Positions 24,777 through 33,112 of a DNA stretch of 64,000 nt are shown here, one piece after another. Below the pieces are notes generated by a model. The model did no database searches, was not told where the DNA came from, and worked only from the letters and a program-made list of their open reading frames with translations. How positions within the stretch are numbered: position 1 is the first letter of the stretch; every line of letters starts with the position of its first letter. The position numbers and the translations under genes were made by a program. Source of the stretch: Pseudomonas parasichuanensis (GTDB lineage Bacteria > Pseudomonadota > Gammaproteobacteria > Pseudomonadales > Pseudomonadaceae); assembly GCF_021601385.1 (NCBI RefSeq), contig NZ_BQHO01000030.1, forward strand, positions 18,488 to 82,487. The letters are read 5' to 3'.

Positions 24777-25775
24777 GTGAAAAAACTCTTCAGCGCCTCG
24801 CTGCTCGCCGCAGGCCTGGCCCTGGGCAACCTCGCCCAGGCCGCCCCGACCCTGCTCAACGTTTCCTATGACGTGATGCGCGACTTCTACAAGGACTACA
24901 ACCCAGCCTTCCAGAAGCACTGGGAAGCCGAACACAACGAGAAGGTCAACCTGCAGATGTCCTTCGGCGGCTCGAGCAAGCAGGCTCGTGCAGTGATCGA
25001 TGGCCTGCCGGCCGATGTCATCACCATGAACATGGCCACCGACATCAACGCCCTGGCCGACAATGGCAAGCTGGTGCCGGACAACTGGGTGACTCGCCTG
25101 CCGAACAACAGCGCGCCGTTCACCTCGGCCACCGTGTTCATCGTGCGCAAGGGCAACCCGAAAGCGCTGAAAGACTGGCCCGACCTGCTCAAGGACGGCG
25201 TTCAGGTGATCGTGCCCAACCCTAAAACCTCGGGTAACGGCCGCTACACCTACCTCTCGGCCTGGGGCTACGTGCTCAAGCAGGGCGGTGACGAGAGCAA
25301 GGCCCGCGACTTCGTCGGCAAGCTGTTCAAGCAGGCGCCGGTGCTCGATACCGGTGGCCGCGCCGCCACCACCACCTTCATGACCAACCAGATTGGCGAC
25401 GTGCTGGTGACCTTCGAGAACGAAGCGGAAATGATCGCCCGCGAGTTCGGCCGCGATCAGTTCGAAGTGGTCTACCCAAGCGTGTCGGCCGAAGCCGAGC
25501 CGCCGGTGAGCCTGGTCGACAAGGTGGTGGCCAAGAAAGGCACCCAGGCCGTGGCCGAGGAATACCTGAAGTACCTGTGGTCGCCCGAAGCCCAGGAAAT
25601 CGCCGCCAACAACTACCTGCGCCCGCGTGACGCCGCGGTACTGGCCAAGTACACCGACCGCTTCCCGAAAGTCGAGTTTCTGTCTGTAGAGAAGACCTTC
25701 GGTGACTGGCGCACCGTGCAGAAGACCCACTTCAACGACGGTGGTGTGTTCGACCAGATCTACACCAACAAGTAA
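24777..25775 (+). CDS. sbp: Sulfate ABC transporter substrate-binding protein
   Basis: This 332-residue periplasmic protein starts at GTG after ACAAGGACGC, with a 22-residue signal peptide (cleavage after NLAQA). Mature features include LLNVSYDVMRDFYKDYN, the sulfate-binding FGGSSKQARAVIDGLPADV, and NPKTSGNGRYTYLSAWGY. These match Sbp of the SulT family. The cysTWA permease genes are not adjacent, so this is an orphan binding protein in this locus. REP pairs flank it on both sides. Confidence 0.94.
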   Translation: MKKLFSASLLAAGLALGNLAQAAPTLLNVSYDVMRDFYKDYNPAFQKHWEAEHNEKVNLQMSFGGSSKQARAVIDGLPADVITMNMATDINALADNGKLVPDNWVTRLPNNSAPFTSATVFIVRKGNPKALKDWPDLLKDGVQVIVPNPKTSGNGRYTYLSAWGYVLKQGGDESKARDFVGKLFKQAPVLDTGGRAATTTFMTNQIGDVLVTFENEAEMIAREFGRDQFEVVYPSVSAEAEPPVSLVDKVVAKKGTQAVAEEYLKYLWSPEAQEIAANNYLRPRDAAVLAKYTDRFPKVEFLSVEKTFGDWRTVQKTHFNDGGVFDQIYTNK

Positions 25776-25790
25776 GTAGTCGCCTGTGCT

Positions 25791-25880
25791 GGCCTCTTCG
25801 CGGGCAAGCCCGCTCCCACAGGTATGGCGCTGTTCTCGATGACAGCGCCGTACCTGTGGGAGCGGGCCTGCCAGCGATGA
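25791..25880. repeat. REP pair
   Basis: GGCCTCTTCGCGGGCAAGCC with CGCTCCCACAGG is followed by an inverted TACCTGTGGGAGCGGGCCTG copy, separated by an internal GGCGCTGT/ACAGCGCC stem. It lies between the convergent sbp and methyltransferase genes. Confidence 0.85.
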
Positions 25881-25898
25881 CGCCAGCCGGGGGCAACA

Positions 25899-26825
25899 TC
25901 AACCCTGGCGGAACACCAATGCCTTCAAGCCCCCTTCCGGGTCCGCATCCGGAAACTCCGGCGGGTTTTCCAACCGCTCGACAAACTCAAGCCCCGGCGC
26001 ATGCTCGGCCATGCCGTCAATCAGGAACTGCGACTCGATTCCCGGGTCGTTGACACAGGCCAGCACGGTCCCACCCTCGTTCAACAGCTCCGGCAACCGC
26101 CGCAGAATCTTCCCGTAGTCCTGGGTCAGCACAAAGCTGCCACGCTGGAAGGTCGGCGGGTCGATGATGATCAGGTCGTACGGCCCGTACTTGCGCACCT
26201 TGCCCCACGACTTGAACAGCTCATGCCCCAGGTAGGCGACGCGCGACGCGTCGTGGCCGTTGAGCCGGTGGTTGTCACGGCCACGGGACAGCGCGGACTT
26301 GGCCATGTCCAGGTTGACCACCTGCTCGGCGCCCCCGGCAACCGCCGCCACCGAAAAGCCGCAGGTATAGGCGAACAGGTTGAGCACCCGCTTGCCTGCC
26401 GCCTGCTCGCGCACCCAGCGCCGGCCGTAGCGCATGTCGAGGAACAGGCCATTGTTCTGCCGCACGCCCAGGTCGAGCAGGTACTTCAGGCCATCCTCGA
26501 CCACTTCGCGCTGCAGGCAGGGCTCACCCAGCAACCACTGGCCAGGGCTGTCGGGCAAGTAGCGGTGCTGTAGCAAGATGGCCTGGCCGGTCCATTGCGG
26601 GCGCTGTGCCAGGGTTTGCAACATCGCTTCAAGCTCAGCCAGCTGGCCCTCGGGCGGTTCGCGGAACAGCGCTACCAGCAGCACCCCGTCAAGCCAGTCG
26701 ACGGTGATCTGCTCCAGGCCCGGCCAGCAACGGCCACGGCCATGGAACAGGCGGCGGGTTTCGGCGGGGGCGGGATCGAGGGCGGCGAGCAGGTGCTGCT
26801 CGAGGGTGGCGATGGCTGGGCTCAT
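25899..26825 (-). CDS. Class I SAM-dependent methyltransferase, RlmI/RlmK-like
   Basis: This 308-residue protein has a SAM-binding motif I region (GKRVLNLFAYTCGFSVAAVAGGA), an acidic motif II (VNLDMA), and the catalytic-type motif DLIIIDPPTFQRG. The overall pattern matches the RlmI/RlmK group of 23S rRNA methyltransferases (PF10672-like), without the N-terminal PUA domain of RlmI. The RNA target is not certain. It is divergent from the frnE gene across a 160-bp gap. Confidence 0.85.
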   Translation of the reverse strand: MSPAIATLEQHLLAALDPAPAETRRLFHGRGRCWPGLEQITVDWLDGVLLVALFREPPEGQLAELEAMLQTLAQRPQWTGQAILLQHRYLPDSPGQWLLGEPCLQREVVEDGLKYLLDLGVRQNNGLFLDMRYGRRWVREQAAGKRVLNLFAYTCGFSVAAVAGGAEQVVNLDMAKSALSRGRDNHRLNGHDASRVAYLGHELFKSWGKVRKYGPYDLIIIDPPTFQRGSFVLTQDYGKILRRLPELLNEGGTVLACVNDPGIESQFLIDGMAEHAPGLEFVERLENPPEFPDADPEGGLKALVFRQG

Positions 26826-26985
26826 GTCGGTCTTGATCGGGCAAAAGCGCCATTCTACCCGCTCAGCCGCGGCTCATGCCGCCATCGATGAAAGGGATGC
26901 GTGGGTTGCCCGCATTTTTGTCGCTTTTTCGCCCGTGCAGTGCCGGGGATAGTGCGGCCACCCCCACTGAATACGGACCACTGCC

Positions 26986-27645
26986 ATGCCACCGCTCAAG
27001 ATCGAATTCTTCCATGACGTCGTCTGCGCCTGGTGCTTCGTCCTCGCCCCGCGCCTGAAGCAACTGCAAGAGGAACTGGACCTGGATATCCAGCACCGCA
27101 GCTTCATCCTCCAGGCCAGCCGCGCGGCAATGATCGAGCGCTTCGGCTCGATGCCCGAAGCCAAGCACACCATCCTCGGCCACTGGCAGTCATGCGCCCA
27201 TGCCGAGGACGTCAAGCGCATCAATATCGAAGGCATGCGTCAGCAGGGCTTCGAATACCCTACCGGCCTGCTTGCCGGCCTGGCCTGCCAGGCTGCCAAG
27301 GCGCTGGAAGGCAACCCCGGCCACGAGCGCCTGTTCGACCGCCTGCAGGAGGCCCACCTGGTGCACAACCGTAACATCGGTGACCAGGCCACGGTGCTGG
27401 CCGTGGCGGCCGAAGCCGGTCTCGAGCCCGAGGCATTCGCCGCCGCCCTGCAACAACAAGCGCCGCAACTGCTCGAAGAGGACCTGGTGCTGGGCCGGCG
27501 CCTGAACGTCAGCTCGGTGCCCAGCCTGTTGATCGATGGCCGCTTCCTGATCTGCGGCGCCCTGACCTTCGAGCAACTGCGCCGGACCATCACCCTGGCC
27601 CGGGCCGACCAGAGCGCTCACACCGAGGTGCAGTCCACCCCGTGA
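26986..27645 (+). CDS. DsbA-family oxidoreductase, FrnE-like
   Basis: This 219-residue thioredoxin-fold protein has an N-terminal CAWC active site (IEFFHDVVCAWCFVLAP) and a conserved cis-Pro region (SSVPSLLIDGRFLICG). There is no signal peptide, so it acts in the cytoplasm. This matches the DSBA_FrnE subfamily, linked in some bacteria to oxidative stress. Its last 28 bp overlap the 3' end of the convergent LysR gene. Confidence 0.88.
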   Translation: MPPLKIEFFHDVVCAWCFVLAPRLKQLQEELDLDIQHRSFILQASRAAMIERFGSMPEAKHTILGHWQSCAHAEDVKRINIEGMRQQGFEYPTGLLAGLACQAAKALEGNPGHERLFDRLQEAHLVHNRNIGDQATVLAVAAEAGLEPEAFAAALQQQAPQLLEEDLVLGRRLNVSSVPSLLIDGRFLICGALTFEQLRRTITLARADQSAHTEVQSTP

Positions 27646-28544
27646 GCGCTGTCGGGGTTCCATGACCGGCACTGCTCGCACAGCAACTGCGCCAGCATCT
27701 TCACTTCGGGGTTGTGCCGATAGGCCTCCGGATATCCCAGGTACAGCGGCACCTCGCGCTCACGCTGGTGCTGCAGGGCGACCCGGCTCAGACGCCCCTG
27801 CCTGAGCCCCTCGCTCACCCGGTGCTGCGGCAGCCAGGCAAAGCCCAGGCCGCGCTCGACGAAGCTTTCGGCAGCGGCCAGGCTGCTCACCGTCCAGCGC
27901 TGGGAAGTCCCCAGCCAGCCGCTGTTCTGCGAATGGCGCGTGCCGGAGTCGCGAATCACCACCTGCCGATAAGGCTTCATGTCGTCCAGACTCAACTCAC
28001 CCTGTGCCTGGCTCAACGGATGGCCAGTACCGACCACGCAAACCAGCGAGACATTGAGCAGCAGCACCTGCACGCAGCCGGGCGGCAGGCTGCTGGCGAT
28101 GGCCAGCTCGACCTTGCCATCCTCCAGCAGCTCGCGACCACCGGACAGCGCGGTTTCGTACAGGCGGATGCGGTGGTCCTGGTAGTGCCCGGAAAAATCC
28201 AGCAGCGCCTGCTGCAGGACGTCGAGAGGGAACAGTACATCCACCGCCAGCGCCTGCTCGGTGAACAAGCCCGGCTGGTACTGGTTGGCCAGGCGCTCAA
28301 GCTTTTGCGCCGCCCCCAGCAGGTGCTTGGCCTGGGGCAACAGCGCCTGGCCCAGTGGCGTCAGCACGGCCTTGCGGCCCTCGATGACAAACAGCTCCTG
28401 GCCCAGCAGCTGTTCCATGCGGCCGACCGCATGGCTGACCGCCGACTGCGACTTGTACAGGTGCTCGCCGGCCTGCTGGAAACCGCCGCATTCGACGGTG
28501 CTGACGAACGCGCGCCACTGTTCGAGACTGATCCTGGAAAACAC
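27618..28544 (-). CDS. LysR family transcriptional regulator
   Basis: This 308-residue protein has an N-terminal winged HTH (VECGGFQQAGEHLYKSQSAV..AVGRMEQLLGQELF) and a periplasmic-binding-protein-like effector domain. Translation starts at GTG. It lies downstream of the EamA transporter in the same orientation, 72 bp apart, and could control that or the flanking frnE gene. The effector is unknown. Confidence 0.9.
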   Translation of the reverse strand: MFSRISLEQWRAFVSTVECGGFQQAGEHLYKSQSAVSHAVGRMEQLLGQELFVIEGRKAVLTPLGQALLPQAKHLLGAAQKLERLANQYQPGLFTEQALAVDVLFPLDVLQQALLDFSGHYQDHRIRLYETALSGGRELLEDGKVELAIASSLPPGCVQVLLLNVSLVCVVGTGHPLSQAQGELSLDDMKPYRQVVIRDSGTRHSQNSGWLGTSQRWTVSSLAAAESFVERGLGFAWLPQHRVSEGLRQGRLSRVALQHQREREVPLYLGYPEAYRHNPEVKMLAQLLCEQCRSWNPDSAHGVDCTSV

Positions 28545-28616
28545 CGATGCCTCCTTGCTGGCCCGTCAGGCGGGCGACCGTTCCATGTCCTGCGGCGTTT
28601 TACCATAGCCTGCCCA

Positions 28617-29522
28617 TCATTCCGAGCCGGCCACGCTGCGCGCCCGGGCCGGGCGGAACCACCAGCCCTGCTGCATCCCTGCGGCAGCCAGCAGGATCAG
28701 CGCCACCCCCAGCCATTGCAACGGCGCCAGGCGATGACCGAAGGCCACCCAGTCCACCAGGATCGCCGCGATCGGGTAGATGAACGACAGCGCGCCAGTC
28801 AGTGCGGTGGGCAAGCGCTGAATGGCGCTATACAGCAGCACATACATCAGCCCGGTATGGACGATGCCCAGGGTCACCAGGCTACCCAGCGCGGGCAACT
28901 CTCCCGGCAGGCCACCGAGTGTCACCCAGGGCGCCAGCAGCAACACCCCGGTGCTCACCTGGATCAGCGCGATCAGGTGCGGCGGCGTGCCGGTCAGGCG
29001 CTTGATGATCAGTGCCGCCACCGCATAGAGGAACGCGGCACCCAGCGCCAGGCCGATGCCCAGCAGGTATTCGCTGCCGCTGGCCTGCCCGCTGCCATGG
29101 GCGCTGACGATGGCCAGCATGCCGACAAAGGCCACGCCCAGCCAGGTGAGCTTGGCCAGGGTGATCTTCTCGCCGAGAAACAGCGCCGCCAGCCCCACCA
29201 GCATGAACGGCTGGACGTTGTACACCGCCGTGCCGATGGCGATCGATGCCCGCGAGTAGGAGGCGAACAGCAGCACCCAGTTGCCGACGATCGCCACCCC
29301 GCTGACCACCGCCAGCAGGAAGGTGGCGCGGGTCAGCACGCCGGGCTTGAGAAAGCCCATGGCCGCGCAGATCAGCAGCAAGGTGCCGGCGCCGAACACG
29401 CAGCGCCAGAACACCACCTCCAGCACCGGCTGCCCGGACACCAGCACGAACCAGCCGATGGTCCCGGAGATCAGCATGGCGGCGACCATTTCCAGGGAAC
29501 CGCGGCGTAGCGAATTGTCCAT
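28617..29522 (-). CDS. EamA/DMT family transporter
   Basis: The ATG at 29522 follows a perfect AGGAGG at 8 bp and gives 301 residues with about ten membrane helices in two EamA halves (LISGTIGWFVLVSGQPVLEVVFWRC; IVHTGLMYVLLYSAIQRLPTALTGALSFIYPI). Drug/metabolite transporters of this type export amino acids or related compounds. It is divergent from an Lrp-type regulator 133 bp away, a common arrangement for amino-acid exporters, so control by that regulator is likely. Confidence 0.9.
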   Translation of the reverse strand: MDNSLRRGSLEMVAAMLISGTIGWFVLVSGQPVLEVVFWRCVFGAGTLLLICAAMGFLKPGVLTRATFLLAVVSGVAIVGNWVLLFASYSRASIAIGTAVYNVQPFMLVGLAALFLGEKITLAKLTWLGVAFVGMLAIVSAHGSGQASGSEYLLGIGLALGAAFLYAVAALIIKRLTGTPPHLIALIQVSTGVLLLAPWVTLGGLPGELPALGSLVTLGIVHTGLMYVLLYSAIQRLPTALTGALSFIYPIAAILVDWVAFGHRLAPLQWLGVALILLAAAGMQQGWWFRPARARSVAGSE

Positions 29523-29655
29523 CTCACACCTCCTGTACACGATGGCCACAGTATGCGCGGGGTGCTGATGGGCCATCCAGCGGATAGCGAAGGCAGATTT
29601 ACCCATTCGCCTTTACTATCAAGGCCAATCACCCGAATTGCCTAACGAGGTAGCC

Positions 29656-30093
29656 ATGACTGACGACATCGACCAGCTGCTGATCAATGCCCTGATGGAG
29701 GACTCGCGCCGCTCGCTCAAGGCCCTGGCGCAGATCAGCGGGCTGTCCGCGCCCAGCGTCAGCGAGCGCCTGCGCCGCCTGGAGGAACGCGGCGTGTTGC
29801 GTGGCTACACGGTGGAGGTGGACCCACGCTGCTTTGGTTACCAGTTGCAGGCCATCGTGCGGATTCGCCCGCTGCCGGGGCAGTTGCAGGAGGTGGAGCG
29901 GCAGATCATCGCCATCCCCGAGTTCACCGAGTGCGACAAGGTTACCGGTGAGGATTGCTTCATCGCGCGCCTGCATGTGCGATCGATGGAACAGTTGGAC
30001 ATCCTGCTCGACCGGCTCAATGTGCTGGCCGAGACCAATACCGCGATCATCAAGAAGACCTCGGTGAAGCGCAGGCTGCCGCCGATGGCTTGA
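29656..30093 (+). CDS. Lrp/AsnC family transcriptional regulator
   Basis: This 145-residue protein has an N-terminal HTH (DIDQLLINALMEDSRRSLKALAQISGLSAPSVSERLRRLEERG) and a C-terminal RAM/AsnC ligand domain. The ATG follows ACGAGG. It is divergent from the EamA exporter and probably regulates it in response to an amino acid; this is inference from layout. Confidence 0.92.
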   Translation: MTDDIDQLLINALMEDSRRSLKALAQISGLSAPSVSERLRRLEERGVLRGYTVEVDPRCFGYQLQAIVRIRPLPGQLQEVERQIIAIPEFTECDKVTGEDCFIARLHVRSMEQLDILLDRLNVLAETNTAIIKKTSVKRRLPPMA

Positions 30094-30647
30094 CAGCCGC
30101 TGCGCAGGGCTTGCGACATGCACCAAGGCGGACAGTGGTGATCTTGCAGGAATAACTGGCCCGAAACAGATGTGGGAGCTGGCTTGCCGGCGCCCCCCAC
30201 ACCCGCCCTGGCGATTTTTTGTACACATAAATGTCACCTTAAGTGCCATTTTTGTGTGCACTTTTGCGAAGCAGCGCCCCATTAGGTTACACACTACGGC
30301 CATCTAATTTTGACCAATTGATCAACTAATACGCATCTTAAAAAATTTAATCTGTTCATTCGGTCAACTTATAAATTCTTTATTTCAGCTACTTATGTTT
30401 CAACTAGCAAAATTCAAAATGATGGCAACCTGAAACTTGGATTCACTCTGGCATAGAACTGGCTTTTGTGTGTTCGTGTTTTGTATACAACTTAAACAAA
30501 ACATAAATACACAAGAACCCGCAGCGTCGCCCCGAACCGCGACCGCCGCGCCCAGAACCCAGTGATGCCAACGCCTGCACCGACGAGATGGCGAGCCCGT
30601 GCGCCAGCGCCCGCTCATCGCAGTCACACGCATCAGGAGCCGCCGGA
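30094..30647. other. Long AT-rich upstream region of the NCS1 transporter
   Basis: This 554-bp gap is the longest in the window and markedly AT-rich from about 30210 to 30520. It holds a single REP half (30171-30192), a near-operator TTGTACACAT at 30219-30228, and the perfect palindrome TTGTATACAA at 30481-30490. No plausible protein-coding frame was seen. Its length suggests several regulators or a long leader. Confidence 0.65.
30481..30490. promoter_or_regulatory. Operator-like palindrome TTGTATACAA upstream of the NCS1 transporter
   Basis: A perfect copy of the recurring palindrome, 158 bp before the start codon. Its TTGTAT half could also act as a -35, with CATAAA 16 bp downstream (30503-30508) as -10, so binding would block the promoter. 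Confidence 0.6.
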
Positions 30648-32183
30648 ATGAGTAGCAGCCTCCCCCTTGCCCCTGAACTTTCCGTTGCCAGCACCAGCCC
30701 CGCCTCAACCACCCTCGAAGGCCACCCGGCCGAACTCGAACTCAGCCCACGCCTGCATAACCGCGACCTCGCCCCGACCAAAGCCGAAGGCCGGCGCTGG
30801 GGTGGCTACAGCATCTTCGCGCTATGGACCAACGATGTGCACAACATCGCCAACTACTCCTTCGCCATGGGGCTGTTCGCCCTCGGCCTGGGCGGCTGGC
30901 AGATCCTCCTGTCGCTGGCGATCGGCGCGGCGCTGGTGTACTTCTTCATGAACCTGTCCGGCTACATGGGGCAGAAAACCGGCGTGCCCTTCCCGGTGAT
31001 CAGCCGCATCGCCTTCGGCATCCACGGCGCGCAGATCCCGGCGCTGATCCGCGCGGTGATCGCCATCGCCTGGTTCGGTATCCAGACCTACCTCGCCTCG
31101 GTGGTACTGCGGGTGCTGCTCACGGCCGTCTGGCCGCAAGTGGCCGCCTACGACCACGACAGCATCCTCGGCCTGTCGAGCCTGGGCTGGGTGTGCTTCG
31201 TGGCGATCTGGCTGGTGCAGCTGGTGATCCTCGCCTACGGCATGGAGATGGTGCGCCGCTACGAGGCCTTCGCCGGCCCGGTGATCCTGCTGACCGTGGC
31301 TTGCCTTGCGGTATTCATGTACTTCAAGGCCGACGCGCGCATCGCCTGGTCGGTGGCCGAACCGCTGACCGGCTATGAGATGTGGCGCAATATCTTCGCC
31401 GGCGGCGCGCTGTGGCTGGCGATCTACGGCACCCTGGTGCTGAACTTCTGCGACTTCGCCCGCAGCTCGCCGTGCCGCAAGACCATCCGCGTCGGCAACT
31501 TCTGGGGCCTGCCGGTGAACATCCTGGTGTTCGCCGCCATCACCGTGGTGCTGTGCGGCGCGCAGTTCCAGATCAACGGCCAGATCATCGACAGCCCGAC
31601 GCAGATCGTCGCCAGCATCCCCAACACCCTGTTCCTGGTACTGGGCTGCATGGCCTTCCTGATCGTCACCGTGGCGGTGAACATCATGGCCAACTTCGTC
31701 GCCCCGGCCTTCGTGCTCAGCAACCTGGCGCCACGCCACCTGAACTTCCGCCGTGCCGGCCTGATCAGCGCCACCCTGGCGGTGCTGATCCTGCCGTGGA
31801 ACCTGTACAACAGCCCGTTGGTGATCGTGTACTTCCTCTCCGGCCTGGGCGCCCTGCTCGGCCCACTGTACGGCGTGATCATGGCCGACTACTGGCTGCT
31901 GCGTAAGGGCCGCATCAACGTGCCCGAGCTGTACAGCGAGAACCCCGCCGGCGCCTACCACTACACCAAGGGCATCAACCTGCGCGCCCTCGCCGCGTTC
32001 ATCCCAGCCGCGCTGCTGGCCATCGTCCTGGCCCTGGTGCCCAACTTCCACAGCGTCGCGCCGTTCTCCTGGCTGATCGGCGCCGGCATCGCCGCCGCCC
32101 TGTACCTGCTGATCGCACCGCGCCACGCCCAGTACCACGACGTCAGCGGCGAGTGCATCGCCGTCGACCACAGCAGCCACTGA
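30648..32183 (+). CDS. NCS1 family transporter (allantoin/hydantoin/purine type)
   Basis: This 511-residue protein has about twelve membrane helices and the NCS1 pattern: NRDLAPTKAEGRRWGGYSIFALWTNDVHNI, PFPVISRIAFGIHGAQIPAL, LNFCDFARSS and NIMANFVAPAF. These features match the PucI/HyuP branch, which carries allantoin or hydantoins. The ATG at 30648 follows CAGGAG. The partner downstream is an Asp/Glu/hydantoin-racemase-family protein, and the promoter carries the purine-regulon palindrome, so allantoin uptake is the best guess. Confidence 0.88.
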   Translation: MSSSLPLAPELSVASTSPASTTLEGHPAELELSPRLHNRDLAPTKAEGRRWGGYSIFALWTNDVHNIANYSFAMGLFALGLGGWQILLSLAIGAALVYFFMNLSGYMGQKTGVPFPVISRIAFGIHGAQIPALIRAVIAIAWFGIQTYLASVVLRVLLTAVWPQVAAYDHDSILGLSSLGWVCFVAIWLVQLVILAYGMEMVRRYEAFAGPVILLTVACLAVFMYFKADARIAWSVAEPLTGYEMWRNIFAGGALWLAIYGTLVLNFCDFARSSPCRKTIRVGNFWGLPVNILVFAAITVVLCGAQFQINGQIIDSPTQIVASIPNTLFLVLGCMAFLIVTVAVNIMANFVAPAFVLSNLAPRHLNFRRAGLISATLAVLILPWNLYNSPLVIVYFLSGLGALLGPLYGVIMADYWLLRKGRINVPELYSENPAGAYHYTKGINLRALAAFIPAALLAIVLALVPNFHSVAPFSWLIGAGIAAALYLLIAPRHAQYHDVSGECIAVDHSSH

Positions 32184-32200
32184 TTTCAGGGAGATCTGTC

Positions 32201-32929
32201 ATGCGTATTCTGATCGCCAACGTCAACACCACCGCAGCCATCACCGAAGCCATCGCCGAACAGGCGCGCAGCGTCGCCGCGCCGGGTACCGAGATCGTCG
32301 GCCTGACGCCCTGGTTCGGTGCCGAATCGGTGGAGGGCAATTTCGAGAGCTACCTGGCCGCCATCGCCGTGATGGACCGGGTGCTGGCCTATGACCAGCC
32401 GTACGACGCCGTCATCCAGGCCGGCTACGGCGAGCATGGCCGCGAAGGCCTGCAGGAGCTGCTGAACGTGCCGGTGGTGGACATCACCGACGCCGCCGCC
32501 AGCACGGCGATGTACCTGGGCCACGCCTACTCCGTGGTGACGACCCTGGACCGCACCGTGCCGCTGATCGAAGACCGTTTGAAACTGTCGGGCCTGTACG
32601 ACCGCTGCGCCTCGGTGCGCGCCAGCGGGCTGGCGGTACTGGAGCTTGAAGCCGACCCAAGGCGGGCCGTTGAGGCCATTGTCGAGCAGGCCGAACGCGC
32701 CGTGCATGAGGACAAGGCCGAGGTGATCTGCCTGGGTTGCGGCGGCATGGCCGGGCTTGACGAGGAGATTCGCCGGCGCACCGGGGTGCCGGTGGTGGAC
32801 GGTGTGAGTGCGGCGGTGACCATCGCCGAATCGCTGGTGCGCCTGGGCTTGAGCACCTCCAAGGTGCGCACCTATGCCACGCCGCGGGCGAAGAAGGTGG
32901 TGGGCTGGCCGATGCGGTTCGGCCGCTGA
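32201..32929 (+). CDS. Asp/Glu/hydantoin racemase superfamily protein (HpxA-like, one catalytic Cys absent)
   Basis: This 242-residue protein resembles hydantoin/allantoin racemases (MRILIANVNTTAAIT; TLDRTVPLIEDRL; GVPVVDGVSAAVTIAESLVRLG). Racemases of this family use two Cys. Here the second is present in ICLGCGGMAG (about C180), but the first is Gly75 in IQAGYGEHG, where HpxA-type enzymes have Cys. A Gly at this position with one remaining Cys is the arrangement of arylmalonate decarboxylase. It starts 17 bp after the NCS1 transporter gene, with AGGGAG upstream. Racemase activity should not be assumed; action on a purine-derived substrate is inferred. Confidence 0.85.
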   Translation: MRILIANVNTTAAITEAIAEQARSVAAPGTEIVGLTPWFGAESVEGNFESYLAAIAVMDRVLAYDQPYDAVIQAGYGEHGREGLQELLNVPVVDITDAAASTAMYLGHAYSVVTTLDRTVPLIEDRLKLSGLYDRCASVRASGLAVLELEADPRRAVEAIVEQAERAVHEDKAEVICLGCGGMAGLDEEIRRRTGVPVVDGVSAAVTIAESLVRLGLSTSKVRTYATPRAKKVVGWPMRFGR

Positions 32930-32955
32930 GTTAGTTTGCACCAGTAAAGCCCCCC

Positions 32956-33076
32956 CTGTAGGAGCGGCCTTGTGCCGCGAAAGGGCCGCAAAGCGGCCCC
33001 GGGTTTATGCGTTATCACATAAATTGCTGGGGCTGCTGCGCAGCCCTTTCGCGGCACAAGGCCGCGCCTACAGCGG
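32956..33076. repeat. REP pair, GCCGCGAAAGGGCCGC class
   Basis: CTGTAGGAGCGGCCTTGTGCCGCGAAAGG and its inverted copy CCTTTCGCGGCACAAGGCCGCGCCTACAG enclose an inner hairpin. This is the second REP class of the window; single copies occur at 3331 and 15296. It lies between convergent genes. Confidence 0.85.
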
Positions 33077-33112
33077 ACGTGCAAGCCCATTGAGTGAGGT
33101 GAGCCCGCTGAC

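Noticed and set aside
18689-25880. Repeated 20-25 bp units that might suggest a CRISPR array
   Set aside because: They are head-to-head REP pairs spread between genes, without regular spacers or cas genes.
30219-30228. TTGTACACAT as a further member of the palindrome set
   Set aside because: The right half is degenerate, so it is noted only as a near-match in the long intergenic region.
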